DNA from: Camelimonas lactis
Lineage (GTDB): Bacteria > Pseudomonadota > Alphaproteobacteria > Rhizobiales > Beijerinckiaceae
Assembly: GCF_004342915.1 (NCBI RefSeq)
Contig: NZ_SLWL01000002.1
Span: 62,001 to 126,000 of the forward strand
Length of the DNA: 64,000 nt
Direction of reading: 5' to 3'
Part shown: positions 1 through 8,464 of the stretch, in pieces
Position numbering within the stretch: position 1 is the stretch's first letter
How the letters are laid out: each line of letters opens with the position of its first letter
Program-made: the position numbers and the translations under genes
The notes under the pieces: model-generated
The model's input: the letters and a program-made list of their open reading frames with translations, nothing else
The model's database searches: none
Told to the model about the DNA's origin: nothing

Positions 1-455
1 GCGGCCTGGAAATCGTTCTCGCCTGTGATCTGGCGGTGGCCGACAGCAAGGCGCGGTTCGCCCTGCCGGAGGTGAAGGTCGGCCTTTACGCCGCCGCGGG
101 CGGCGTGCAGCGCCTGACCCGGCAAATTGGCCGCAAGGCGGCGATGGAGCTGATCCTCACCGGCCGCCACTTCGACGCCGCTGAAGCGGAAGCCCTGGGG
201 ATCATCAACCAGCAGGTGGAGGATGGCCAGGCCATGACGGCGGCCCGCGCCCTCGCCGCCCGGCTTCTGGAGAATTCGCCTTCGGCGATCCGCGCCTCGA
301 AGGAGGCGTTGAACCGGTTTGAAGAACTGGAATCGCTTGAAAAGGCGATGGAAGCGAACGGCCGTATCTTCGGCCGGCTGATGCGGACCCGGGATTTCCG
401 TGAAGGCGTCGCCGCTTTCGCCGAGAAGCGCAAACCCCAATGGAGCGGCTCATGA
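1..455 (+). CDS. Enoyl-CoA hydratase/isomerase (crotonase), 5' end outside window
   Basis: This is the C-terminal part of a crotonase-fold enzyme; the reading frame is open from base 3, so the gene begins before the window. The first visible residues carry the two acidic positions expected of an active hydratase: Glu in GLE and Glu in LPEVKVGL, followed by GGVQRL of the oxyanion/substrate region. The product should hydrate a 2-enoyl-CoA in a beta-oxidation-like route. Its stop overlaps the start of the following CoA transferase (ATGA at 452-455), so the two are probably translationally coupled. The substrate cannot be told. Confidence 0.9.
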   Translation, partial: GLEIVLACDLAVADSKARFALPEVKVGLYAAAGGVQRLTRQIGRKAAMELILTGRHFDAAEAEALGIINQQVEDGQAMTAARALAARLLENSPSAIRASKEALNRFEELESLEKAMEANGRIFGRLMRTRDFREGVAAFAEKRKPQWSGS

Positions 456-1624
456 TCGGCCCGGCGGACGGCCAGCCGATGCTGGCGGGCGTCAAGGTCG
501 TCGACCTGACAAGCGTGGTGTTCGGCCCCTACTGCACGCATATTCTCGCGGAGCTGGGCGCCGAGGTCATCAAGATCGAAAACCCGGCGGGCGGCGACAG
601 CTTTCGCTGGTCCGGCAAGGCGAAGACGACGCCCGGCATGAGCCCCGGCTTTCACGCCATCAATCGCGGCAAGCAATCGGTCACGCTCAACCTCAAGGAC
701 CCGGATGATCTTGCCTGTATGAACGCCCTGGTCAGGGAAGCGGACGTGTTCGTCTGCAATGTGCGCGGCAGGGCCATGGAGCGTCTGGGACTGGACTACG
801 AAACGGTCCGCGCGGCCAACCCGGGCATCGTCTACGCCCATTGCGTCGGCTTTGGCCAGGATGGTCCCTATGCGGACCTGCAGGCCTATGACGACGTGAT
901 CCAGGCGGCGACCGGAACCGCCAGCCTGCTGCCGCGGGTCGACGGAAACCCGCGCGCCCGTTACCTGCCGTCGCTGATCGCCGACAAGGTCGCCGGCCTG
1001 CACGCGGTCTATGGGGTGCTCGCCGCCATCATTCACCGGCTGCGCACCGGCGAAGGGCAGAAGGTCGAAATTCCCATGTTCGAGTCCTTCTCCCATTTCA
1101 TGCTCATCGAACATCTCGGCGGCCTCGCCTTCGATCCGCCAAACGGGCCTGTCGGCTACTTCCGGCAGATCGATCCCGACCGGCAGCCGTTTCCAACCCG
1201 CGACGGCTACATCAGCATCGTGCCCTATACGGACGAAGCCTGGTTCACGGTTTTCAACGCGCTGGGCAATCCAGGCTTCCTGGATGACGAACGCTTCGCC
1301 ACCCGCAAGCTGCGCGGCGCCAACCTGGCGCTGCTGTATCGCGAGCTGGCGCGACTCACCGCCGGGTTCACGACCGGGGAGCTGCTGGAGATATGCCGCA
1401 CGGCGCAAATCCCCGCCCAGGCCGCGCGCGATATCGGCGACATCATGCATGACGCCCATCTGGCGCAGACGGCGTTCTTCTCCCGCCAGGAACATCCGGT
1501 GGAAGGAGCGTATTTCGCCATGAAGCATCCGGTGCGCTTCGCTGAACCGCTGGTTTCCGAAGGGCGCCCGGCTCCGCAGCTCGGCGAGCATACCCAAAGC
1601 GTGCGCGCGCGAAGCGCGACCTGA
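452..1624 (+). CDS. CaiB/BaiF family (class III) CoA transferase
   Basis: About 390 residues, normal for class III CoA transferases, which move CoA between carboxylic acids through an aspartyl-CoA intermediate. The N-terminal LAGVKVVDLTSVVFGPYCT and the AELGAEVIKIENP segment are typical, and the likely catalytic Asp is about residue 147 in AYDDVIQA. I chose ATG 452 rather than ATG 440 because GGAG at 442-445 lies 6 bases upstream of 452 and the start then overlaps the upstream stop as ATGA. It is co-transcribed with the preceding crotonase. The acid substrate is unknown. Confidence 0.9.
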   Translation: MIGPADGQPMLAGVKVVDLTSVVFGPYCTHILAELGAEVIKIENPAGGDSFRWSGKAKTTPGMSPGFHAINRGKQSVTLNLKDPDDLACMNALVREADVFVCNVRGRAMERLGLDYETVRAANPGIVYAHCVGFGQDGPYADLQAYDDVIQAATGTASLLPRVDGNPRARYLPSLIADKVAGLHAVYGVLAAIIHRLRTGEGQKVEIPMFESFSHFMLIEHLGGLAFDPPNGPVGYFRQIDPDRQPFPTRDGYISIVPYTDEAWFTVFNALGNPGFLDDERFATRKLRGANLALLYRELARLTAGFTTGELLEICRTAQIPAQAARDIGDIMHDAHLAQTAFFSRQEHPVEGAYFAMKHPVRFAEPLVSEGRPAPQLGEHTQSVRARSAT

Positions 1625-1635
1625 CCGGCCCGCGC

Positions 1636-1669
1636 CCAGCGCGGGTTTCCGGGCAGGAACCCGCGCTGG
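1636..1669. terminator. Strong hairpin after the CoA transferase gene
   Basis: A 12-bp perfect stem (CCAGCGCGGGTT at 1636-1647 pairs with AACCCGCGCTGG at 1658-1669) with a 10-base loop starts 11 bases after the CoA transferase stop. There is no T tract, so it may stabilise or attenuate the mRNA rather than act as an intrinsic terminator. Its core also occurs near 46479. Confidence 0.5.
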
Positions 1670-1817
1670 CAGGCTGGCCACGCCGGCTTTTCGCGCCTGC
1701 GCCGAAAGGCTGAACGGCAGCCGCGCGCCGCCGTGGTGACGCGCCGGCGCCGCCTGGGGTATGAGACAGGACGGCGCCTGCCTTGCTGCAGGACATGCCT
1801 GAACCGACGGGTAACAG

Positions 1818-2456
1818 ATGAAGCCTGCTTCCACCCAGTTGCAGCAAACGCCGCAACGCATCGTCGCGGCGGCGCGGGCATTGATGACCGAACGCGGCGT
1901 GCTTGAAGTGTCCCTCGCCGACATCTCGGAGCGGGCCGGCGCCAATGTCGCGCTCGTCAGCTACTATTTTGGCAACCGCGAGGGGCTGATGCTGGCCATT
2001 GTCGAGGCCGACGCCGAACAGGCGACGGCCCATCTGGCGCGCCTGCTGGCGGCGGACATCACGCCGGCCGCGAAGATCGCCGCCCATGTCCGGGGCCTGA
2101 TCGAGACTTATTATGCCCGCCCTTACCTGCACCGCCTGCTGCAAAAGCTGCTGCGCGAGGGCTCGCCCGAAGTTTCCGCCCGGGTGGCGGAAACCCTCGT
2201 TCAGCCAGTCGCCGCGGCGCGACGGGCGATTATTGCCGAGGGCGTGGCGCAAGGCGCGTTCCGCCCTGTCGATCCCGGCCTGATCGGCTTCGCCATCGAC
2301 GGCGCCTGCGGGCACGTATTCTCCTCCGAACAGTCCCGGCGCACTGTTCTTGGCGACGGGGCCCTGAGCCATGCGCTCGTGCGCCGCTACGCCCGGGAGG
2401 TGTCGGAGCTTGTGGTCAATGGGCTGATGACCCATGCGCCTCATCCGGCGGGCTGA
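1818..2456 (+). CDS. TetR family transcriptional regulator
   Basis: 212 residues. The N-terminal helix-turn-helix is clear: TPQRIVAAARALMTERG, then SLADISERAGANVALVSYYFGNREGL, the usual TetR recognition helix with YYFGN. The C-terminal half (about 60-205) is the ligand-binding/dimer domain and resembles the CecR/DUF1956-like type of TetR more than QacR-type regulators. It lies downstream of the CoA transferase and faces the MFS gene convergently. Its target is not evident; an acyl-CoA effector is only an inference from the neighbourhood. Confidence 0.9.
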   Translation: MKPASTQLQQTPQRIVAAARALMTERGVLEVSLADISERAGANVALVSYYFGNREGLMLAIVEADAEQATAHLARLLAADITPAAKIAAHVRGLIETYYARPYLHRLLQKLLREGSPEVSARVAETLVQPVAAARRAIIAEGVAQGAFRPVDPGLIGFAIDGACGHVFSSEQSRRTVLGDGALSHALVRRYAREVSELVVNGLMTHAPHPAG

Positions 2457-2492
2457 TCCAGCGGGCTGATGCGGACAGTGGGGCGATCGGCC

Positions 2493-3704
2493 TCAGGGTC
2501 TGGCGGGCGGGCGCTGCAACAGGTTGGCGCAGGCGGCGACCCCGAGCAGGATGGGCGTGACCCAGAACCCGGCCGCCACATCCCCGGCGGCGTCTGAAAT
2601 GGCGCCGCCCATGAGCGGCCCGACGGCCTGGCCGAAAGCGAAGGCCACCGTGAGCAGCGAGATTGCCGCCGTCCAGGATTCGGGCGGCAGCTGACGCTGG
2701 ACCACGATGGTGATGGACGACGGGCCGGCCATGAAGCTGCCGCCGAATATGATGGCCGACAGGAACATCGCCGCCGGCCCGGGATGCAGCAGCACCGGCA
2801 GGGCGCCGATCATGGCGATGGCGAAAACCAGCGCCGGCCCGCGCCCATCATCGAAAGCGCCGAGCACCCGGCCCCAGACGAGGTTCGACACCGCTGAAAC
2901 CGCGCCCAGCACGAACCAGAACCAGATCATCTGGCCATCGCCGCCGCCCTGGCTCTGCAACAGCACCATGATGAATGTCATGTAACCGACGTAACCGGCG
3001 CCAAAGAGGCCATAGCCAGCGAAGGTGGGCGCCAGCTGGCGCAACTGGCGCCTGTCCAGCGTCGCCGCCGCGCCGCCTGGCGGCTCATGGACGCGGCGCG
3101 CGGCGGCCCAGGCGAAAGGCAGGCCAATCACCCCCATGAGGCCCAGCGCCGCCCAGGCCTGGGGCCAGCGCTGCGCCCCTTCCTGGAGAATGAACGGAAC
3201 CACCGCGCCGGATAGCAAGACGGCGATGCTGACGCCCGCCACATAAAGCCCGACCAGCAGACCGCGCCGGCGGGGACTTTCCGCCGGGCAGATGGCCGAT
3301 GTCAGCGCCGCGCCGAGGATGAATGTGAACGCCGTGGAAAAGCCGCCCAGCGCGCGCAGGGCGAACAGCGTCAGAAAATCGCCGGTGGCGGCGGTCAGCA
3401 ACAGAACCAGCGCGCTGACCGCATAACCGGCGATGAATGTCCGCGCCGCCCCCCACATGCGCGCCGCAACGGCGGCGACAAGGGCGCCGCCGATGTAGCC
3501 GGCGCCATTGGCCGTGTTGAGCGCCCCCGCCTCCATATAAGTCCAGCCCAGATCGGCCCGCATGGGCGGCAGCAGCAGGCCATAGGCGAAACGCGACAGG
3601 CCAAGGGCGACGGCGGCGCCGGCGGACAGGCCCAGCGCCGTCAGGACCTGGCGGCGAAAGCTGATGGTTGCGCCCGCGCTGCCTGCGGTAACGTCAAGGC
3701 TCAT
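2493..3704 (-). CDS. MFS transporter, YbfB/YjiJ-like
   Basis: About 403 residues with 12 hydrophobic segments. The N-terminal LGLSRFAYGLLLPPMRADLGW and the following ALNTANGAGYIGGAL are characteristic of the YbfB/YjiJ branch of the major facilitator superfamily, whose substrates are mostly unknown. The start at 3704 is preferred over an upstream in-frame start because GGGAG sits 7 bases before it. The gene is divergent from the TetR regulator at 3983, whose operator-like palindromes lie between them, so regulation by that TetR is likely. Confidence 0.88.
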   Translation of the reverse strand: MSLDVTAGSAGATISFRRQVLTALGLSAGAAVALGLSRFAYGLLLPPMRADLGWTYMEAGALNTANGAGYIGGALVAAVAARMWGAARTFIAGYAVSALVLLLTAATGDFLTLFALRALGGFSTAFTFILGAALTSAICPAESPRRRGLLVGLYVAGVSIAVLLSGAVVPFILQEGAQRWPQAWAALGLMGVIGLPFAWAAARRVHEPPGGAAATLDRRQLRQLAPTFAGYGLFGAGYVGYMTFIMVLLQSQGGGDGQMIWFWFVLGAVSAVSNLVWGRVLGAFDDGRGPALVFAIAMIGALPVLLHPGPAAMFLSAIIFGGSFMAGPSSITIVVQRQLPPESWTAAISLLTVAFAFGQAVGPLMGGAISDAAGDVAAGFWVTPILLGVAACANLLQRPPARP

Positions 3705-3930
3705 GGGCGTTCTCCCGTTGATGGCGCTCGCGCTCCTGCGTTCATGGCGGCGGGCCCCACCGACGCCCCGCCGTTCTGGAAGGACCTGCGCCCCGCCCCC
3801 CACGCCGGCCTGTCAAAAGCGCCACGCGCAATACAGCCTGGACCTGGTGAACCAGAAATGACGTTTTTCATCCGCGACTGCGCCTGGTTCGCCCGGGGGC
3901 TGGAGGCGCGCGGGCGCGCCTTGCTATCTT

Positions 3931-3962
3931 TGACAAGCATGTCATTATTGACATCCATGTCA
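3931..3962. promoter_or_regulatory. Two tandem TGACA-N4-TGTCA palindromes (probable TetR operator)
   Basis: Two copies of TGACA-N4-TGTCA occur 18 bp apart (3931-3944 and 3949-3962). The second extends to TTGACATCCATGTCAA (3948-3963), which has 7-bp perfect arms. They lie about 20 bp upstream of the TetR start at 3983 and between that gene and the divergent MFS gene. TTGACA at 3930-3935 could also serve as a -35 box, so binding would block transcription. The binding protein is inferred from position only. Confidence 0.6.
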
Positions 3963-3982
3963 ACAATCATCTGGAGGCCGGT

Positions 3983-4573
3983 TTGGCTGGCGTCAGGCAA
4001 TTTGACGAAGACACCATGCTGGAAGATGCGCTGGCGTTGTTCTGGAGCCAGGGCGTCGCGGCGACGTCGATGGTTGATCTGGCGAATGCGACGGGGGTGC
4101 AGCGCGGATCGCTCTACAACGCCTATGGTGACCGGGAGGCCATCTTTCTGCGCGCCTACGACCGTTACGCCGGGCGTTTCCTGGCCAGCGCCAGGGCCAG
4201 CCTGGAGGGCGACGACGCTGGCCAGATGCTGCGCCGTTTCTTCGAGGCGGTGATCACCAGCATGTTCGCTGGGGAAACGGCGCGCGGTTGCCTGACGACG
4301 CGAACCGCCGGCGATGGCAGCCTGGCGCGCCAGCCCATCCGGGCGCGCATTCGCCAGATGCTGGACGACCTCACCGCCATTGTGACGGAAGCGCTGGCGC
4401 GGCCGGGCGTTCGCGAGCAACTGGGCCTGGAGCCCGCGCGGGCGGCGGAGCTTGTGGTCACCTTCACCCGGGGCCTTGCGGTCATGGAGCGGGTATACGG
4501 CGACCGGGCGGCACTGCTGCGCGGCGCCAACAGCCTGATCAGCGCCATCGCCCCCCATGCGAAACGGGCCTGA
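3983..4573 (+). CDS. TetR family transcriptional regulator (TTG start)
   Basis: 196 residues. The HTH reads MLEDALALFWSQGVAATSMVDLANATGVQRGSLYNAYGDRE, where SLYNAYGDRE is the typical TetR recognition helix of the AcrR/YxaF-like type. I chose the TTG at 3983 because GGAGG (3974-3978) is correctly spaced in front of it; the next ATG is 11 codons in and would cut into helix 1. Two tandem palindromes just upstream suggest autoregulation and control of the divergent MFS transporter. Confidence 0.88.
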   Translation: MAGVRQFDEDTMLEDALALFWSQGVAATSMVDLANATGVQRGSLYNAYGDREAIFLRAYDRYAGRFLASARASLEGDDAGQMLRRFFEAVITSMFAGETARGCLTTRTAGDGSLARQPIRARIRQMLDDLTAIVTEALARPGVREQLGLEPARAAELVVTFTRGLAVMERVYGDRAALLRGANSLISAIAPHAKRA

Positions 4574-4581
4574 ACGGCCTG

Positions 4582-5478
4582 TCAGGCCTCCCGCGTCCGG
4601 CCGGACGATGGCAGGCGTTCGCGCAGGAAGCTGACGAAGGCGCTGACGGCTGCGTCGCCCTCGAAGCGGGCGTCATATTGCAGAACGAAATAGCGGGTCG
4701 TCGGTCGCACGAGGGGATGGGCGACGACGATCCGGCGCGTGGCGAGGTCGGCCGGCAGCAGCGCCTCGATGGCCATGGCGCAGCCAAGGCCGGCCGCCGC
4801 CGCCTCGATGGCCATGCCGATGCTCTCGAAGCTGCCGCCGGTCTGGGCGGACACGGCGCCGAAGCCGGCGTGATCCAGCCAGCGCCGCCAGTCGTCCGGC
4901 CGCGCCCGGGCGTGGAGCAGCGGCGTGGCCTGAAAGTCCACTTCCCCCTGCTTCAGCCACTCAGGCGCGCAGACCGGCAGCGTGCGGATCGGGGCCAGCG
5001 GCACGGTGACCAGACCAGCGCGCGGGGCGGCGTCGGAAACGGCGATGACCGCGTCGAAGCGGCCAGGCAGCAGGTCGAGCGGGTTCAGGCTGGTGTGAAG
5101 ATCAATTTCGAGATCCGGGTGGGCGGCGCGCAGGGCCGGCCACAGGGGCAGCAGCATGCGCGAGGCGAAGAAGCCGTAGGCGCCAATGGCCAGACGGCGG
5201 AACCGCCGCAGCTTCAGGCCGCCGGCCGCGTCGGCGATGCGGTCCAGCCCCTCGCGGGTGGCCTCCGCAAGGGTTTCGCCAGCAGGCGTGAGGACAAGGC
5301 CGGAGGCGCGGCGCACGAACAGCGCCGTCGCCATGTGCTCTTCCAGCGCCCGGATGTGACGGCTGACGGCGCCCGGCGTCACCCCAAGTTCGCCGGCGGC
5401 GCGGGTCATCGAAAGATGGCGCGCCACGGCCTCAAAGGCGCGGATGGCGTGCAGGGGAGGCAACCGTCGCCACGACAT
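4582..5478 (-). CDS. LysR family transcriptional regulator, GcvA-like
   Basis: 298 residues, the usual LysR length. The N-terminal winged HTH (LPPLHAIRAFEAVARHLSMT, then AAGELGVTPGAVSRHIRALE) is followed by a two-lobed periplasmic-binding-like effector domain. The LPPL...AFEA opening is the pattern of the GcvA subgroup. It is divergent from the AidB-like acyl-CoA dehydrogenase at 5554 with only 75 bp between, so it is the likely regulator of that gene. A 15-bp perfect palindrome with T-N11-A geometry sits immediately before its start codon. Confidence 0.92.
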   Translation of the reverse strand: MSWRRLPPLHAIRAFEAVARHLSMTRAAGELGVTPGAVSRHIRALEEHMATALFVRRASGLVLTPAGETLAEATREGLDRIADAAGGLKLRRFRRLAIGAYGFFASRMLLPLWPALRAAHPDLEIDLHTSLNPLDLLPGRFDAVIAVSDAAPRAGLVTVPLAPIRTLPVCAPEWLKQGEVDFQATPLLHARARPDDWRRWLDHAGFGAVSAQTGGSFESIGMAIEAAAAGLGCAMAIEALLPADLATRRIVVAHPLVRPTTRYFVLQYDARFEGDAAVSAFVSFLRERLPSSGRTREA

Positions 5479-5481
5479 GAG

Positions 5482-5496
5482 TTGAGTTTAACTCAA
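5482..5496. promoter_or_regulatory. LysR-box palindrome TTGAGTTTAACTCAA
   Basis: A perfect 15-bp palindrome (7-bp arms around one T) contains a T-N11-A LysR box. It begins 4 bases upstream of the LysR start codon, where a ribosome binding site would normally be, and lies between the LysR gene and the divergent acyl-CoA dehydrogenase. Autoregulation is likely. Confidence 0.65.
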
Positions 5497-5553
5497 AGAC
5501 AGGGGCGAACAAGTCGTTTGGCCGCCGCCGCGCATTGGTCCTAAGCTGGCCTC

Positions 5554-7335
5554 ATGAACGCGCCTGCTCCCCCCTCGTCACCTCACGCGTCCCCGCGCGC
5601 CCTCGCCTCGCGAACCGCGAGCGCCCGGCGTTCCGAAGCGCTGGCTCCCACCGCGCGCGGGCTCAATTTCTTCGATATCGACGGCAGCCTGCGCCAGCTT
5701 GCGCCGCTGTATATCGACCACAAGCTGCTGGCCCACCTGACGCCGCACCTGTCGGCGCTGGGCGAGCTGGCGGGCAACCGGCTGCACGACCTTTCAGAAA
5801 CGGCCGAACGCCACCAGCCCGTGCTGCATGCGCGCGACGCCAGGGGGCGGGACGACGAATGGCTGGAGTTCCATCCCGCCTACCGCGAGATGGAGAAAAT
5901 CGCTTTCGGACAGTTCGGCATGCACGCCATGTGCAACCGCAGCGGCGTCATGGGCTGGCCGGAGCGCATGCCGGCCGTTGCCAAATATGTGTTCCATTAT
6001 CTGTTCGCCCAGGCCGAGTTCGGCCTGCTCTGTCCGGTCAATCTCACCGACAGCTCCTCCGAACTGGTGCGCCGTTTCGCCAGCGACGACCTGAAAGCGC
6101 GCTACCTCGACCGCATGTGGAGCCAGGACATGGGCGAGCTGTTGCGCTGCGCCCAGTTCATGACGGAAAAAGCCGGCGGCTCCGATGTCGGCGCCGGCGA
6201 CCTCACCGCCGTGCGCGATGGCGATCACTGGCGGCTGTGGGGCGAGAAATGGTTCTGCTCCAACGTCGACGCCGAACTGGCGGTTCTGCTGGCGCGGCCC
6301 GAGGGCGCCGGCAGCGGCGGGCGCGGGCTTGGCCTGTTCCTGATGCCAAAAACCCTGCCCGACGGTTCGCGCAATGACTACCGGATCGTGCGGCTGAAGG
6401 ACAAGCTCGGCAGCCGCACCATGGCCAGCGGCGAAATCGTGTTTGAGGGCGCCGTCGCCTATCAGCTGGGCGAACTGGACCAGGGCCTGAAGCAGATGCT
6501 GGTCATGGTCAATTCGAGCCGTGTCTCCCACCTGGCCCGCGCCGCCGGCATGATGCGGCGCTGCCTCAATGAGGCGTTCCAGGCGGCGCGCCATCGCAAC
6601 GCCTTCGGCAGGGCGGTGATCGACCATCCGCTGATGCGTCGCCAGATGCTCAAGCTGATGGTTCCGACGGAACAGGCGCTGTCCGCCCTGCTCTACGCCG
6701 CCACCGCGCCGGAAAAGGCGCTGCGACTGCTGACGCCCATCGCCAAATATCGCGCCTGCCGCGACAATGTCACGGTGGCCACCGGCGCCATGGAGGCGCG
6801 CGGCGGCAACGGCTATATCGAGGACTGGCCCAACGCCCGCCTGGTGCGCGACGCCCACCTTGGCCTGATCTGGGAAGGCACCAGCAATATCAACGCCCTG
6901 GATGCGATCCAGCGGGCTGTCGGCAAGGTCGGGGCGCACGGGGCGCTGCGCGATGAGCTGAACGACAGACTGGCGCAGACGCCTGGCCTGCCCGGCCAGT
7001 TCCGCACCCGGCTGGAGGGGGCCATAAGCGAAGCCTTCCGCTTCGCCGAAGAGGTCGCCCGTCATCCCGATAACGAGCGCTTCTGCCGCGTCGCCGCCGG
7101 CAAGCTCTACCACGCGACCACCGCCGCGCTGATGGCCAGCGAGGGCCTGGCCATCGCGGCTGCGGGCGGCGACGCGCGGCGGCTGTTGCTGGCCAGGTTC
7201 GTGCTTGAGCATCGCCTCGGCCGCGCCGATCCGGCGTCTCTCGACGCCCTGCGCTGGGAAGATGAAGCGACCGGTCTGCTGCTCGACGACGCGCCCGTGT
7301 CGCTGGCGCAGGCGGCGTCGCTGCTGGTCGCCTGA
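5554..7335 (+). CDS. AidB-like acyl-CoA dehydrogenase
   Basis: 593 residues, longer than ordinary acyl-CoA dehydrogenases because of the extended N-terminal region seen in AidB-type proteins. Visible signatures are AEFGLLCPVNLTDSS, MTEKAGGSDVGAG (FAD/acyl contact), WGEKWFCSNVDAE, ARGGNGYIEDWPNARL, and IWEGTSNINALD with the catalytic-base Glu position. AidB homologues bind FAD and are linked to alkylation response in E. coli, but in catabolic loci they are usually acyl-CoA oxidising enzymes; here the catabolic role is inferred from the divergent LysR and surrounding crotonases. The first 35 residues are low-complexity (Ala/Pro/Ser), and the true start could be further in. Confidence 0.88.
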   Translation: MNAPAPPSSPHASPRALASRTASARRSEALAPTARGLNFFDIDGSLRQLAPLYIDHKLLAHLTPHLSALGELAGNRLHDLSETAERHQPVLHARDARGRDDEWLEFHPAYREMEKIAFGQFGMHAMCNRSGVMGWPERMPAVAKYVFHYLFAQAEFGLLCPVNLTDSSSELVRRFASDDLKARYLDRMWSQDMGELLRCAQFMTEKAGGSDVGAGDLTAVRDGDHWRLWGEKWFCSNVDAELAVLLARPEGAGSGGRGLGLFLMPKTLPDGSRNDYRIVRLKDKLGSRTMASGEIVFEGAVAYQLGELDQGLKQMLVMVNSSRVSHLARAAGMMRRCLNEAFQAARHRNAFGRAVIDHPLMRRQMLKLMVPTEQALSALLYAATAPEKALRLLTPIAKYRACRDNVTVATGAMEARGGNGYIEDWPNARLVRDAHLGLIWEGTSNINALDAIQRAVGKVGAHGALRDELNDRLAQTPGLPGQFRTRLEGAISEAFRFAEEVARHPDNERFCRVAAGKLYHATTAALMASEGLAIAAAGGDARRLLLARFVLEHRLGRADPASLDALRWEDEATGLLLDDAPVSLAQAASLLVA

Positions 7336-7658
7336 GGGGCGCCGTTTCCACCATATGCGCGCCCGGAGCGTCTTTCGATCAACACGGACCGGACAAGGCT
7401 CGGGGCGCCGTGTGCTGGCTGAATGCTTTCAGGCACGCCGGAAATCCGGCCTGATCAGCAAGCGCATACCGGCCCGCCCCTGCCATGCGCGCCAGCCAGC
7501 AGCGTCATCCACCTTGCCGGGCAAGCGCCTGTTGCCAGCGGGCGTTTGCCAGCGGGCGTCTGCCGCGCATTTTTCACCGCCAGCCCTTGTCGTGACGGGG
7601 CGGCGACCCGACAGTCTGGCGGGACCAGCACAAGAATAACGGAACAGGAAGAAACGAC
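7336..7658. other. Intergenic region without a recognised gene
   Basis: This 323-base gap holds no convincing reading frame. It contains a 13-bp palindrome (CTTGCC-G-GGCAAG, 7513-7525) and two exact tandem copies of the 14-mer TTGCCAGCGGGCGT (7532-7559). No clear promoter boxes were seen ahead of the crotonase at 7659. Confidence 0.5.
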
Positions 7659-8441
7659 GTGAGCAACGGATCCGACAACGTCAATTACAGCGTCAGCAAC
7701 GGCGTGGCGCGCATCGCCCTGGCCCGCCCTCCGGTCAACGCCCTGACCATACCGCTGCTCAGGGGCCTTATTGGCGCGTTGCAGCGCGCCTCGGCGGACC
7801 CCGCCGTGCGGGTCGTGCTGCTGGCCAGCGAAGTTCCGGGACGGTTCTCGGCCGGGCTTGATCTGCCGCTGATGCTCACCGCCTCGCCGGACGAGGTGCG
7901 CCAGACCCTGCAGGACCTTTACATCAATCTTTATGACGTCCAGCACAATCTGGGGAAGCCCTCGGTCGCCGTCGTCAACGGCACGGCGCGCGGCGGCGGC
8001 ATGACCCTGGCGATCTCCTGCGACATCATCATCGCCGCCGATGACGCCACCCTGGGCTATCCCGAGATCGATCTGGGCCTGCCGCCGGCCATCCATTTCG
8101 CCCATCTGCCGCGCATCGTCGGCCGGCACCGGGCGTTCGAGCTGCTGTTCACCGGCCGCTCCTTCACGCCCCAGGAGGGCCGCGAGCTTGGCCTTGTCAG
8201 TCGCATTGTTCCGGCCGGAGAGCTGGACGCGGCGGCGGGGTTGCTGGCCGAAGAGCTGGCGGGCAAGCCGGCGCGGGGCGTCACCATGGCGCGGGCGGCT
8301 TTCATGCGCCAGAACGATCTCGACTACCGCCGCAGCATCGCCGTGGCGGTGGAGGATTTCTGCAACGCCTTCGCCACGCCGGAAGCGCGGGCAGAGCTGG
8401 AGGCGTTCGCCCGGCGCAAGGGCAAGTTGCCGGCGGCGTGA
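7659..8441 (+). CDS. Enoyl-CoA hydratase/isomerase family protein (GTG start)
   Basis: 260 residues, normal for a crotonase. The GTG at 7659 is supported by AGGAAG 7 bases upstream. The oxyanion-hole segments are ARGGGMTLAISCDI and YPEIDLGLPPAI. Of the two acidic residues needed for hydratase chemistry, the first (GGGCE in rat enzyme) is Met here (GGGMT) and the second is retained (YPE). That pattern fits an isomerase or other crotonase activity better than classical hydration. It stands alone on the plus strand and converges with the next crotonase. Confidence 0.88.
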   Translation: MSNGSDNVNYSVSNGVARIALARPPVNALTIPLLRGLIGALQRASADPAVRVVLLASEVPGRFSAGLDLPLMLTASPDEVRQTLQDLYINLYDVQHNLGKPSVAVVNGTARGGGMTLAISCDIIIAADDATLGYPEIDLGLPPAIHFAHLPRIVGRHRAFELLFTGRSFTPQEGRELGLVSRIVPAGELDAAAGLLAEELAGKPARGVTMARAAFMRQNDLDYRRSIAVAVEDFCNAFATPEARAELEAFARRKGKLPAA

Positions 8442-8464
8442 ACCGGCGGCGTGAACCGGAAGGT

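Noticed and set aside
86-1945. Long minus-strand reading frame of 619 codons opposite the CoA transferase
   Set aside because: The translation is Arg/Ala/Gly/His-rich without any domain motif, and the plus strand in the same place codes for two clear enzyme families. Such long antisense frames are common in GC-rich DNA.
7513-7559. Insertion-sequence end or attachment site in the 7.5-kb gap
   Set aside because: Only a 13-bp palindrome and a duplicated 14-mer are present; there is no transposase, integrase or target duplication.
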